Source: Candidatus Roseilinea sp. NK_OTU-006 (lineage in GTDB: Bacteria; Chloroflexota; Anaerolineae; J036; Brachytrichaceae). From it: DNA of 60,561 nt. Where the stretch lies: contig NZ_JAAFGM010000020.1 in NCBI RefSeq assembly GCF_012931985.1, positions 1 through 60,561 on the forward strand, read 5' to 3'. The notes beneath the pieces are model-generated. The model made no database searches, had not been told where the DNA came from, and saw only the letters and a list, made by a program, of their open reading frames with translations. Shown one piece after another: positions 10,345 through 19,273 of the stretch (position 1 is the first letter of the stretch; each line of letters begins with the position of its first letter). A program made the translations under genes and the position numbers.

Positions 10345-10668
10345 TTACTCCACAACTGCGAGGATGTCGTTCTCCTTGAGAATGAGGTATTTCTTGCCTT
10401 CGATTTTGATCTCGGTGCCGGCGTATTTCGCGTAGAGCACCTGATCACCTACCTTAACGTCCATGGGGACCAGCTTGCCGTCATCGTCCTTGCGGCCAGG
10501 GCCGGCAGCCAGCACAACGCCTTTCTGGGGCTTTTCCTTGGCCGTCTCTGGCAGCACCAGCTTGCCGCCGGCAAACGTCACTTCTTCTTCCTCCATCGGC
10601 TCAACCACAACGCGGTCGGCCAAAGGGCGAATGTTGAGTTTTGTCATAACTGAGTCTTTCTTCGCCAT
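10345..10668 (-). CDS. groES: Co-chaperonin GroES (HSP10)
   Basis: 107 residues. [24 protein letters not shown] is the N-terminal GroES signature and [29 protein letters not shown] the C-terminal barrel. It caps GroEL during folding. The ATG at 10668 is chosen because GGAGGG lies 7 bases upstream; a second ATG seven codons later (MTKLNIRPL) matches the more usual family start and would drop the short AKKDSV extension. First gene of the groES-groEL operon. Confidence 0.97.
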   Translation of the reverse strand: MAKKDSVMTKLNIRPLADRVVVEPMEEEEVTFAGGKLVLPETAKEKPQKGVVLAAGPGRKDDDGKLVPMDVKVGDQVLYAKYAGTEIKIEGKKYLILKENDILAVVE

Positions 10669-10739
10669 TGCTTTCCCTCCTGGAAATTTGTTTGACTGGC
10701 GAGCAGTCTGCTACAAGAGTGTTAGATGAGTGTCAGCAC

Positions 10740-10766
10740 TTAGCACTCAAGCCTTAGTAGTGCTAA
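10740..10766 (-). promoter_or_regulatory. CIRCE element (HrcA operator) upstream of groES
   Basis: TTAGCACTC - 9 bases - TAGTGCTAA, against the consensus TTAGCACTC-N9-GAGTGCTAA, with one mismatch. It lies about 70 bases before the groES ATG. HrcA binding here represses the operon except under heat stress. A further half-like TTAGCACACTC lies at about 10780. The hrcA gene itself is not in the window. Confidence 0.9.
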
Positions 10767-10987
10767 CGCCGAGGGCAATGTTAGCACACTCAGGGTGAGA
10801 GTGTCAAGCCCCCCGGACACGGCGCAATGTTACCCTAGGAGCGCCGCGCAATGCCGAAGCGGTTTGGCATCGCTCCGCGCATGAGTAGATTCAAGCCGCC
10901 CTCGCCGCGCGCAGCGCCGGACAATTGGCCGACCGGAAACGCGCGCTATTCATCCTCTTATCCTACGCTTCTATCATCTGGCTGCTC

Positions 10988-11695
10988 ATGAACGAGATAT
11001 CTCATCATATCCTCGTCGTCGAGGATGACCGCGCGATCTCGCGCGGCCTGGAATTTGCCCTGAAGCAGGAAGGTTTCGCCGTCACCGTGGTCGAGACCGG
11101 CGAGGCGGCGCTGGAAGTCGTGCGCAAGCAAATCATTCACCTGATCTTGTTGGACGCGCGGTTGCCGGGCATGAGCGGCTTCGACGTGTGTCGGCAACTG
11201 CGCGCCGAGGGCAAACGCCAACCGATCCTGATGGTCACCGCGCGCGACGAGGAAGTAGACAAGGTCCTCGGTCTGGAATTGGGCGCCGACGATTACATCG
11301 TCAAGCCGTTCAGCCTGCGAGAGCTGATCTCGCGCGTGCGCGCCGCCCTGCGCCGCACATACGGCGAGCTGGCCGTCAACGACGCGGACGCCTCGGAAAT
11401 CATCTTCGGCAACATCAAAGTGGACTTGGCGCGTCTGGTCGTCGAACGAGACGACAAGACCATCCCCCTGACGCCGACCGAATTCAAGCTGCTGCGCTAT
11501 CTGATTACCCACCCGCACCGGCCATTCAGCCGCAGCGCACTGATCGAAGCCGTATGGGGTTACAGCAGCGGCATTGGCGACGACCGCACCGTGGACGTGC
11601 ACATCCGCCACCTGCGCGAGAAGCTCGAAGACGACCCCGCTCAACCGCGCTGGCTGGTGACGATGCGCGGCGTCGGCTACAAGTTCGAGCCGTAA
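10988..11695 (+). CDS. OmpR/PhoB-family response regulator
   Basis: The receiver domain has the acidic pair EDD (residues 12-14), phospho-acceptor Asp56 in LILLDARLPGMSG, a conserved Thr/Ala after MVTA, and Lys in IVKPF. The C-terminal winged helix contains PLTPTEFKLLRYL and RTVDVHIRHLREKLEDD. The upstream part of the open frame (from 10925) lacks homology, so I start at the ATG at 10988. It is followed by a PDZ protein and the sensor kinase and is probably their partner. Divergent from groES. Confidence 0.95.
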   Translation: MNEISHHILVVEDDRAISRGLEFALKQEGFAVTVVETGEAALEVVRKQIIHLILLDARLPGMSGFDVCRQLRAEGKRQPILMVTARDEEVDKVLGLELGADDYIVKPFSLRELISRVRAALRRTYGELAVNDADASEIIFGNIKVDLARLVVERDDKTIPLTPTEFKLLRYLITHPHRPFSRSALIEAVWGYSSGIGDDRTVDVHIRHLREKLEDDPAQPRWLVTMRGVGYKFEP

Positions 11696-11813
11696 ATCGC
11701 CGCCGGCTATCCGGTGCGCGTTACCAAACCTTAACCGAATGCACCGACGCGCCGCAAACATTCCTCCCTAGAATCTCATCCGAAGATCAAACGCGAAACA
11801 GGAGATGAGCGAT

Positions 11814-13073
11814 ATGACGAAAAGCAAGTTGCAAGGGGTGCGCTTGATCGCTGCTCTGGTCATCGCCCTGGTGGGCGCAGCGGCGGCATCGAACATCGCC
11901 GCAGCTCAAACGCCGGCTGCGGCTGTGATGCAAGCGGAGGATGAGGAGAAAGGGGTGCTCATCGTCGCCGTGCCACGCGGCAGCCCAGCGGCGAAGGCTG
12001 GCCTGCGCCGCGGCGACATCATCCTCAAGGTCAACGACGTTGAAGTCAATGACGCGCAGGCGCTGCGCGACGCGCTGGCCGGCCACAAGCCAGGCGACAC
12101 AGTGCAAATCCGCGTCGCCCGCGGCGACCGCGAGTTGACCGTTCAGGTTAAGCTGGGCGAGGCGGACGGCCGCCCCATCCTGGGCGTGACGCCTCTCCAA
12201 GATCCATCACCATGGGCCGAAGCCATGCCGGCCCCGCCCGACCAAGCGCCTAGACCGCTGCCGTTCGACCCGGAGGCGTGGCGCAAGCGCCTGGAGGAAT
12301 GGCTATCACGCTTTTCATCCGAGGTGCGCGTCACCGAGGTGATCACCAACAGCCCGGCAGCCAAAGCCGGCCTGCGGCGCGGCGACATCATCATCGCGGT
12401 GAACGAGAACCGGCTGGACGCGCAGAACCCGCTGGCCGACGTAATCGCCCGTTTCAAGCCCGGCGACACCGTGACGCTCACCCTCCGACGCGACGATGCC
12501 GAAAAGACGTTGAAGGTGACGTTGGGTGAAAACCCACAGAAGAAAGGGGCGGCCTTCCTCGGCATTCGCTACGCGCCGGCCTTCGACGCCATCGGACGCT
12601 TCCCACCCGTCCTGCCGCGCGACCGCGCGCCAGCGACCGAAACTTGGGCCGCTGTGACGATCAACGAAGTCGTGGTCGGCAGCCCAGCGGACAAGGCCGG
12701 CCTGAAGCGGGGCGACCTGATTCTCGCGGCCAACGACAAGCCGATCACGTCACCGCAAGACCTGGTCGAATTGGTGCGCGCCAGCAAACCCGGCGACCGC
12801 ATCACGCTGAGCGTACAGCGCCGCCAAGAAGATAAGCCGGTCGAGATCACCGTCACGCTGGGCGAGAACCCGGACAAGGCCGGTGCCGCCTACATGGGTG
12901 TGTCGCTTGGGCAATTCCTCCGCGTTGAGCGCCTGTTGCCCGACGGCGAAGAGAATAGCCCGAAAGGCTTCGAGATCATCCCCGGCTTCCGCTTGCCGTT
13001 CAACTTCGATGATCTGCCGTTGCCGCCGTTGCTGCCGCCGCAAGCCCCGGATGCGACCGGGCGCGACGCATAG
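11814..13073 (+). CDS. Secreted or membrane-anchored protein with three PDZ domains
   Basis: An N-terminal hydrophobic segment (LIAALVIALVGAAAASNIAAA) is a signal peptide or anchor. Three PDZ domains follow at roughly residues 45-125, 165-240 and 275-350. Each has the SPAAKAGL(R/K)RGDIIL and KPGD(T/R) pattern of the HtrA/DegP C-terminal domains. There is no protease domain. The C-terminal 60 residues are Pro-rich. AGGAG is 9 bases before the ATG at 11814, a better start than the ATG at 11805. It sits between a response regulator and a sensor kinase, so it may carry the envelope signal they answer. Confidence 0.85.
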   Translation: MTKSKLQGVRLIAALVIALVGAAAASNIAAAQTPAAAVMQAEDEEKGVLIVAVPRGSPAAKAGLRRGDIILKVNDVEVNDAQALRDALAGHKPGDTVQIRVARGDRELTVQVKLGEADGRPILGVTPLQDPSPWAEAMPAPPDQAPRPLPFDPEAWRKRLEEWLSRFSSEVRVTEVITNSPAAKAGLRRGDIIIAVNENRLDAQNPLADVIARFKPGDTVTLTLRRDDAEKTLKVTLGENPQKKGAAFLGIRYAPAFDAIGRFPPVLPRDRAPATETWAAVTINEVVVGSPADKAGLKRGDLILAANDKPITSPQDLVELVRASKPGDRITLSVQRRQEDKPVEITVTLGENPDKAGAAYMGVSLGQFLRVERLLPDGEENSPKGFEIIPGFRLPFNFDDLPLPPLLPPQAPDATGRDA

Positions 13074-13180
13074 CCCGGGCGCCTCCCCGCACTCGCTTAT
13101 GATTTCTTCCACGGGCCGCGACGAACTACGGCGGCCCGTGGCGCCTGTGGGGATTCGCATAACAGCAGAGGAATGACCTG

Positions 13181-14815
13181 ATGCGGGCACTTTCGATTCG
13201 TCGGCGGTTAGTGTTGAGTTATGCGCTGCTGGCCGCGCTCACGGTGAGCGTCGTAGGGGCGCTGGCGCTCGAGCTGATCCGCGGCAACCTGGCGCAGCGC
13301 GAGACCGAGCTGCTGACGATGAACGCGCAAGCCATCGCACGCCAGGCAGCGCGTTCGATTCAGCCCGTGTCCGACCTGTATCGCCTGCAACAACTGGCCG
13401 ACATGGCGGCCTTCCTCGGCAATGTGCAGGTGCGCATCCTGGACGCCGACGGCAACCTGCTGGTGGATTCCGGCCCGCGCGGCGCAGCGGATCGCCTGAT
13501 GTGGATTGCCCCACCCAATCGCCCCGACTTCGTTGGCGCCGACAGGCCATCGCCCTGGATCATCGCCGGGTTGTTCTCGCGGCGGATGACCTATCCCGAA
13601 TTTGAAGCGCGCCTGCTCGAGGTGCTGGGCGTGAGCGAGACGTCGCCGAACGCGCAGATCATGGTCGTCGAGCGCTTACCCAGCCCCTACGGCGATCAAT
13701 TCATCTTCTCCGAGCTGCGCAAGCAGGCCGAACCGCTGCCGACGCAACCGGCAGCGCCGGCGCTCGCCGAGGCGACGCGCGCACAGGTGCGTGTGCCGGT
13801 CGAGCTGGGCAACGCAATCATCGGCTATGTCGAGCTGAGCAGTGCCTCAGCGCTCAACGCGGCCACGCTGCAAACAGCGCAGCGCGCTTTCATGCTCGCC
13901 GCGTTGGGTGCGACGCTGCTGGCCGTGCTGGCTGGCCTGTGGGTCAGTCGCAGCTTGTCGGCGCCACTGCTCGACCTGACCGCGGCCGCCGCGCGCATGG
14001 CGCAAGGCGACTTCTCGGCCCGCGCGCCGCTGCGCGCCCAGGGCCGGCCGCGCGATGAGATCGAGCAACTGGCCGTCCGCTTCAACGACATGGCGGCCAA
14101 GCTGGAATCCAGCTTCCAGGCGCTCTCGGCAGAACGCGACGCCCTTCGTCGCTTCATCGCCGATGCGTCACACGAGTTGCGCACGCCGATCACCGCGCTG
14201 AAGATGGCTAACGAGCTGCTACAAGGCCCGGCTGGCGACGATCCGAACATTCGCGCAGAGTTCCTGACGCAAAACGCGACGCAGCTCACCCGACTGGAGT
14301 GGATCACGCGCAACCTGCTCGATCTATCTCGCCTGGACGCCGGCATTGCCCAACTGGAACTTGCCGAGCACGACGTTGCGGAGTTGCTCGCGTCGGCTGC
14401 TCAGCCGTTCGCGCAGGCGGCTGAACAGAAAGGGATCCGCCTGGTCGTGCATCCCACGCCCGCGCCGCTCGTCGTCCGCTGCGACCGCGCGCGCATCGAG
14501 ATCGCCCTGTCGAATTTGATCGAGAACGCGCTCAAGTTCACGCCGGCCGGCGGGCGCGTGGAGGTATGCGCGGAGGTCGCGGGCGGCCACGCCCGCTTGC
14601 TGGTGCGCGACACCGGCATCGGCGTCGCGCCCGAGGACCAGCCGCATGTCTTCGAGCGCTTCTATCGAGGCAAGCATCACCATGCCGAGGGCAGCGGCCT
14701 CGGCCTGGCCATCGTCAAGAGCGTCGCCCAGGCGCACGGCGGCGCGGCGTTCGTCGAGAGCGCCCCTGGCGCGGGTAGCACATTCGGCATCGCGCTGCCG
14801 ATGACTGTGGAGTAG
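13181..14815 (+). CDS. Membrane sensor histidine kinase
   Basis: Two membrane segments (about 10-32 and 236-256) enclose a roughly 200-residue outside sensor domain. A HAMP segment follows (SLSAPLLDLTAAAARMAQGDF). The HisKA motif is ASHELRTPIT with His331. The ATPase domain has the N-box NLIENALKFTPAGG, the G1 box DTGIGV, the F box FERFYRG and the G2 box GSGLGLAIVKS. Partner of the regulator at 10988, with the PDZ protein between them. Signal unknown; no known sensor fold recognised. Confidence 0.95.
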   Translation: MRALSIRRRLVLSYALLAALTVSVVGALALELIRGNLAQRETELLTMNAQAIARQAARSIQPVSDLYRLQQLADMAAFLGNVQVRILDADGNLLVDSGPRGAADRLMWIAPPNRPDFVGADRPSPWIIAGLFSRRMTYPEFEARLLEVLGVSETSPNAQIMVVERLPSPYGDQFIFSELRKQAEPLPTQPAAPALAEATRAQVRVPVELGNAIIGYVELSSASALNAATLQTAQRAFMLAALGATLLAVLAGLWVSRSLSAPLLDLTAAAARMAQGDFSARAPLRAQGRPRDEIEQLAVRFNDMAAKLESSFQALSAERDALRRFIADASHELRTPITALKMANELLQGPAGDDPNIRAEFLTQNATQLTRLEWITRNLLDLSRLDAGIAQLELAEHDVAELLASAAQPFAQAAEQKGIRLVVHPTPAPLVVRCDRARIEIALSNLIENALKFTPAGGRVEVCAEVAGGHARLLVRDTGIGVAPEDQPHVFERFYRGKHHHAEGSGLGLAIVKSVAQAHGGAAFVESAPGAGSTFGIALPMTVE

Positions 14816-15155
14816 TCTCCCACGGACACCCTGAGTCTCGCAAGGCGAGTCGAATCGGGCCTCTGGCCGAACGGCCATCCACTTCCCTGCCGCGCTGTAG
14901 GACGACGATCTGACCGGCGTCGGCCAGATCGAGCGCGGCCTGGCGCACCGCCGGCATCTGCCTGCGCCAATCATCCGGCGCATAGGCGCGCGCCGCCTCG
15001 GAAGGGCAGATCGTCTTACCTGGCCCGCGCGCCCGAAGCAATCGCAGGATGATGGCGGTTAGCTCCAGGTGGGGGAAGGCCGTGTCCTCGCCCGCCTTTG
15101 CGGGCCTCTGCTCAATAGGGGGATCTTTTGCCCGCGTCCGGGCCGGCTTAGCCAT
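14715..15155 (-). CDS. DUF3253 family protein
   Basis: The core LRARGPGKTICPSEAARAY ... RRQMPAVRQAALDLADAGQIVVLQRGREVD ... RGPIRLAL is the DUF3253 winged-helix-like domain, whose function is not known to me. The ATG at 15155 overlaps the stop of the molybdopterin oxidoreductase upstream, so the two are translated together. After RGPIRLAL the frame runs on about 50 Arg-rich residues and overlaps the 3' end of the sensor kinase by 100 bases. Family members usually stop near RGPIRL, so this tail may come from a frameshift or a lost stop. Confidence 0.7.
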   Translation of the reverse strand: MAKPARTRAKDPPIEQRPAKAGEDTAFPHLELTAIILRLLRARGPGKTICPSEAARAYAPDDWRRQMPAVRQAALDLADAGQIVVLQRGREVDGRSARGPIRLALRDSGCPWETTPQSSAARCRMCYPRQGRSRRTPRRRAPGRRS

Positions 15156-16200
15156 CACTGAACCCACTGGTGAAAATGGCGATCCACCGGCCGAGATCCG
15201 GCTCGGTCAATGCGACGACCTCGCGCACCCACTTCACCCACATGAAACCGCGCCGGCCGGGCGCCACCAGCCGCAGCGGGGCGCCGTGCCAATGATCGAG
15301 CGGCGCATCTTCGTAGTGCGTGGCCAGCAGCGCCTCGCGCGCTTCGGCCAGGGGCAGACTCCAGCGATAGCCGGTGACCGACACAAAACTGACGAAGCGC
15401 GCTTCGGCGCGCGCGCCGGCGCGATCGAGCAAGTCTCCCACGCGCACGCCGCGCCAATCTTGTGTGCTGTGCCAGCCGCCGGTGCAGTCCAGCGTCGCGC
15501 GCAGGGTCGCAACCGGGTAATCCTGGCGCAGGTCGCTCAGCCGCAGGGCGAGTGGATGTTCCACTGCGCCGTGCACCATCAAGCGCCACATCGCTGTATC
15601 CACCGGCGTCGGACGGTCAAACATCCAATTCGTGACCGGCATGGCCGGGCCGGTGTCGTCGCCCGCGCTGCGCGAGCCGGAGAAGCGACGCTGGGCGCCG
15701 GGCAGTTCGAGCGCGTCATTGATGACGCGCTGCACCGGAAGCGCCAGCGCACCCAGGCCGAGCATGCCCAGCCAGCGCAGCGCGTCGCGTCGGTTCGGCA
15801 AGTCGCGCTGCGTCGGCCGCCGGAAGCGCAAGACGACGTGACCGCCAAGCAACACCATCAGCGCGATGCCCAGGACGATGTGCAGGTGCATGCCGTTCGG
15901 GTAGCCGACCGGCGCTTGCGCATGGGTCCAGAGGATGCCGGTGACGGCCGAGCCGACGGCAGCCATCGCGGTCAAGATGGAGAGCGGCGTCTTCCAGTCC
16001 CAGGCGCCGGCGTGTGTCACGCGCGGCCGCACGCGGCGGAACTTCCACGCCAGTGGGACGAGGATCACAAGCCCGACGGCAGCATGGACGGCGATGACCG
16101 GCGCCGCCTGCGCGTCGAGCAACACCCACGCGCCGAAACCGCTGCCGGCGGCAAACGTCGCCAGGGCGAACAAAGTCCAATCCACCAGGCGTGGGCGCAC
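15148..16200 (-). CDS. Membrane-anchored molybdopterin oxidoreductase (cytochrome-b-like domain fused to a sulfite-oxidase-type domain)
   Basis: The first ~125 residues form four membrane segments with His residues in the cytochrome b style (HAAVGL, HLHIVLG, GGHVVLRF). Residues ~165-345 are an oxidoreductase molybdopterin-binding domain of the SUOX/MsrP fold. LRATLDCTGGW contains the molybdenum-ligand Cys239, followed by WRGVRVGDLLDRAG, and the end has GFMWVKWVREV. The start is GTG at 16200. A single-chain design lets the membrane part pass electrons to or from the Mo site. The substrate (sulfite, a sulfoxide or other) cannot be read from sequence. Confidence 0.85.
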   Translation of the reverse strand: MRPRLVDWTLFALATFAAGSGFGAWVLLDAQAAPVIAVHAAVGLVILVPLAWKFRRVRPRVTHAGAWDWKTPLSILTAMAAVGSAVTGILWTHAQAPVGYPNGMHLHIVLGIALMVLLGGHVVLRFRRPTQRDLPNRRDALRWLGMLGLGALALPVQRVINDALELPGAQRRFSGSRSAGDDTGPAMPVTNWMFDRPTPVDTAMWRLMVHGAVEHPLALRLSDLRQDYPVATLRATLDCTGGWHSTQDWRGVRVGDLLDRAGARAEARFVSFVSVTGYRWSLPLAEAREALLATHYEDAPLDHWHGAPLRLVAPGRRGFMWVKWVREVVALTEPDLGRWIAIFTSGFSDG

Positions 16201-16286
16201 AACGCCATGCTAGCGAGCCAGGATGAGAAGGAACTGAAACAGCGGACATCGCGCGCAGCTCGGCGCTCTGTTGTAGAATCTGCGTC

Positions 16287-16772
16287 GTGTTCACCTGTTG
16301 GGGCCGGCGTGGGCTAGCCGTGCTCTGCCTGATTGCATGGCTTGCCGGCTGCGCAGTAGCACCGCCCCCGCGACCCGCTCGCACCCCCGCTGCACCACCG
16401 CCGGCTGCCACCCGAGCGTCTGCCGAGTCCGAAATCGAGATCGCCTTCCAGATCAGCGGCGGCATCGGCGGCATCGAACGATCGTGGGTCATCCGCGGCG
16501 ACGGCAGCGTGATGGATCACAACGGCAAGACGTATGCCCTGCCGCCGGCGCAGGTGGCGCAGTTGCTGGCCGAACTCACGGCCGCCGGCTTCTTCGAGCT
16601 GGACGAAACCTACGAGGACATCGCATGCGCGGACTGCTTCGCTTATTCGATCACGGTCAACGACGGTCAACGTGCGAAGCGCGTCAGGATGCTGAACGGC
16701 GGTCAACTGCCGGAGCAGGCGCAGCGGGTCGTCGGCGCGCTCCGCGAGTTTGTCTCAGCGCTGGAACCATGA
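16287..16772 (+). CDS. Lipoprotein of unknown function
   Basis: The N-terminus has a basic start, a hydrophobic run and the lipobox LAGC (Cys at ~22), then a Pro/Ala-rich linker and a ~110-residue domain. GGIGGIERSWVIRGDGSV ... ADCFAYSITVND resembles the protealysin-inhibitor/emfourin-like small domain that measures a GDG-loop and a pair of cysteines. I do not recognise it firmly. GTG start at 16287. Faces the convergent alpha/beta hydrolase. Confidence 0.65.
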   Translation: MFTCWGRRGLAVLCLIAWLAGCAVAPPPRPARTPAAPPPAATRASAESEIEIAFQISGGIGGIERSWVIRGDGSVMDHNGKTYALPPAQVAQLLAELTAAGFFELDETYEDIACADCFAYSITVNDGQRAKRVRMLNGGQLPEQAQRVVGALREFVSALEP

Positions 16773-16778
16773 ATCCGG

Positions 16779-18425
16779 TCAATATTGCACAACTGCAAAT
16801 GTCGCTGCAATGACCCAAGCCAATACTGCCGCGTTGAGGATGGCGGCGATCCACGGCTGGCGCGCCATGCCGAACAACCAATGCGAATAGAGGCCATGCC
16901 ACAGGAACAGCACGGCGATCACCGGCGCGAGCAAAAGCAAGAAGCCCGGCGCGCCGAACAAGCCGACCGAGGCGATCAGGCTGATGATGACGATCAGTTT
17001 GGTCAGCGCGTAGAGGCCGGCGCGAGCGCGGCGCGATGCACGGGCGACCATCCACTCGTCGGCCAAAAAGAAGACGAAGCAACAAGCAAATAACGCTCCC
17101 GCAATCCACGCGCGATCCCCCACCAGCGCGAAGTTGGTCCACGTGAGGTGCGCCGTGAGCCCAAACGTGACGAGCGCATAAGCCGTCAGCGCGAGGGTTG
17201 CCAGGGCAGGCTTGAGCGCGAAATCGGACGACGCAGCGTTAACGACGCCGAGCGACGCCGGCGCAGCGGGTTCCCCCTGCTCGGCTGCCGCGGGCTGAGC
17301 CGCGGGCGCCTGGCGCCGCTGCAATGCAAGATACGCGCCGCCGACGATGAGCCCGTAGATCAGGAAGTAGATGCCCACGTAGTTGCCAACCGTAAGGGGC
17401 ATCCAGCGATAGAGCACGTCGCCGAATTGCAAAACAACCGGCGCGACGACCGCCGCAACCAGTGCGCTGAGGATGACAAACCGGCCGGAGGCTGCGCAGC
17501 GCGCCGTCGTTGCGTTGGCCGCGCGGTCGCGTAGCAGGAGCGCCGCGAGCGGTCGAAAACCCATGGCCGCCGCCAGATAGAGCAACAGCACCCAGCCGAT
17601 GCGCGAATCGGCCTCGACCGGGCGATCCGGCGCGCCGATGGCGAACGCCTGATCGAGCCAGCGCACCACCTCACGATAGACGTCGTGGCTGAAGAGGATG
17701 CTGATATGCTCTACGCCGGGCGCATAGATCAGCCGACGCGCTGTGCCGTCGGCGAAGCTGCCGTAAGTGACGCCGGGCACGCCGTCGGGGTAGGCTGCGG
17801 TGAGGCCGGCGGTGCTGCCCTGGAGGAAACCGGCGAACTCGTTGGCGCCGACCAGGATCAGGAAGTTGCGCGGACGGCTGGGGTCGTTGGGCAATTGACG
17901 ACCGAAGTTGCCCAGCGACAGCGCAATCGTGACCGGCACATCGCCGTGCGTGCTGCCGTAGCGTGAGACGGCGCTTGCGCCCATCGAGTGGCCCAGGATC
18001 GCCACGCGCTCAGGATCAACGAACGGTTGCGCGCGCAGGTGCGCCCGCGCCGTTGCGATGTTCGCGGCGAGCTTCTGATATTGCGCATCGCCGGCAGACG
18101 AATCCGGCAGGCGATCTAGGCTGGCGCCGTGACCGGCGAAGTCAATCAGCGCCGCGACGTAGTCATTCTTCGCCAACGTGTAGCCGAAACCGTACATCAA
18201 CTGGCGGTTGCCGCTAAAGCCGTGCACGACCAGGACGGCGGGGCGTCTCGCGCTTTGAGGGTGCGGTGTCGAGTCGGCAGGCAGGAAGAGCGTCATCGGC
18301 ACGCCGTCCACGTCGCGCGCCAGACGCGCTATGCCGCGGTCAGCCTGAGCCAGGTTGAAAATCGCAAGGGCTGCCAGCACCGCAGCAACTCCTGCCGGGA
18401 TGATCAGTCGAACGACGCGAGACAT
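16779..18425 (-). CDS. Alpha/beta hydrolase with C-terminal multi-pass membrane domain
   Basis: After one N-terminal membrane anchor comes a dienelactone-hydrolase-like domain: VLVVHGFSGNRQ (oxyanion strand), the nucleophile elbow GHSMGAS, and a late His in GVEHISILFSH. From about residue 285 there are roughly seven membrane segments. The hydrolase therefore sits on the outer face of the membrane. Start at ATG 18425; longer frames would run into the divergent gene at 18490. Substrate unknown. Confidence 0.82.
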   Translation of the reverse strand: MSRVVRLIIPAGVAAVLAALAIFNLAQADRGIARLARDVDGVPMTLFLPADSTPHPQSARRPAVLVVHGFSGNRQLMYGFGYTLAKNDYVAALIDFAGHGASLDRLPDSSAGDAQYQKLAANIATARAHLRAQPFVDPERVAILGHSMGASAVSRYGSTHGDVPVTIALSLGNFGRQLPNDPSRPRNFLILVGANEFAGFLQGSTAGLTAAYPDGVPGVTYGSFADGTARRLIYAPGVEHISILFSHDVYREVVRWLDQAFAIGAPDRPVEADSRIGWVLLLYLAAAMGFRPLAALLLRDRAANATTARCAASGRFVILSALVAAVVAPVVLQFGDVLYRWMPLTVGNYVGIYFLIYGLIVGGAYLALQRRQAPAAQPAAAEQGEPAAPASLGVVNAASSDFALKPALATLALTAYALVTFGLTAHLTWTNFALVGDRAWIAGALFACCFVFFLADEWMVARASRRARAGLYALTKLIVIISLIASVGLFGAPGFLLLLAPVIAVLFLWHGLYSHWLFGMARQPWIAAILNAAVLAWVIAATFAVVQY

Positions 18426-18489
18426 GCGCGGCAGTATATGCAGGCACGTGAGCGGAGGATAAGCGGACACTCGGGGATAATCAGCGTTC

Positions 18490-19239
18490 ATGAAAGGCTG
18501 GACGAAGCTGCTGCTCGACATCGTGATGGGGGCCATCATCCCCATTCTTATCCTGAACAACCTCACCAGGCCGCTCGGCGCGCCGGTGGCTTATGTGATC
18601 GCCGCGCTGGTGCCGGTCGCTTACGTGCTGGCCGATACGTTCCTCATCAGCCGGCGCTTCAACGCCATCGCGACCTACGTCGCGCTCACGGCGATCATGA
18701 ACGGCGTGCTGGCATTTTGGTTCGTAGATGGCTGGCGCTACGCGCTGAAGGACACCGCCGGCCTAATCGGCGCCGTAGTCCTATTCTTCGGCTCGATCGC
18801 CATCGGCAAGCCGATGTTCCAATTCTTCATCGCGCAGGTCTTGCAACCCGACACGCCCAAGAAAGACAGCGCATGGCGCTCGCTGATCGCCAAACCCAAA
18901 GTGAGACGCGGCCTAGTCACCGCGACGGCGCTCGTCGGTGGGATGAACGCAGCGCTCGGCGTCGCCAACTTTCTGCTCAACGCGAACATCGTGACCGCGC
19001 CGTTCGGCACGGATACGTTCAACAGTCAGGTGGCGGGAGTGAACGCGATCACGCGCGTCGCCTTCACGCTGGCGTCGTTGGTCGTATTCGCTGCGGCGTT
19101 CTATTTGGCTTACCGCGCGCTATTTCAAGAGTTGCCCAGCGAGGAAGGCAAGAGCCAGTTCGAGAGCGAGTTTTGGGACCTGGTGCGCCTTGCCGAGCAA
19201 CGCACCGATGCGCAAACGGCCGGCAAAGCGGCCGAATGA
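18490..19239 (+). CDS. Multi-pass membrane protein resembling the VC0807 family
   Basis: 249 residues with about six membrane segments. PLGAPVAYVIAALVPVAYVLAD and a SLIAKPKVRRG loop fit the VC0807/septation-A-like family, whose members contain two repeated three-helix units. Function not established. Divergent from the hydrolase at 18425 with a short shared upstream region. Confidence 0.65.
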   Translation: MKGWTKLLLDIVMGAIIPILILNNLTRPLGAPVAYVIAALVPVAYVLADTFLISRRFNAIATYVALTAIMNGVLAFWFVDGWRYALKDTAGLIGAVVLFFGSIAIGKPMFQFFIAQVLQPDTPKKDSAWRSLIAKPKVRRGLVTATALVGGMNAALGVANFLLNANIVTAPFGTDTFNSQVAGVNAITRVAFTLASLVVFAAAFYLAYRALFQELPSEEGKSQFESEFWDLVRLAEQRTDAQTAGKAAE

Positions 19240-19273
19240 AAGGTGGTCGGCGGCCGCGTCGCAACGCGCAGCT

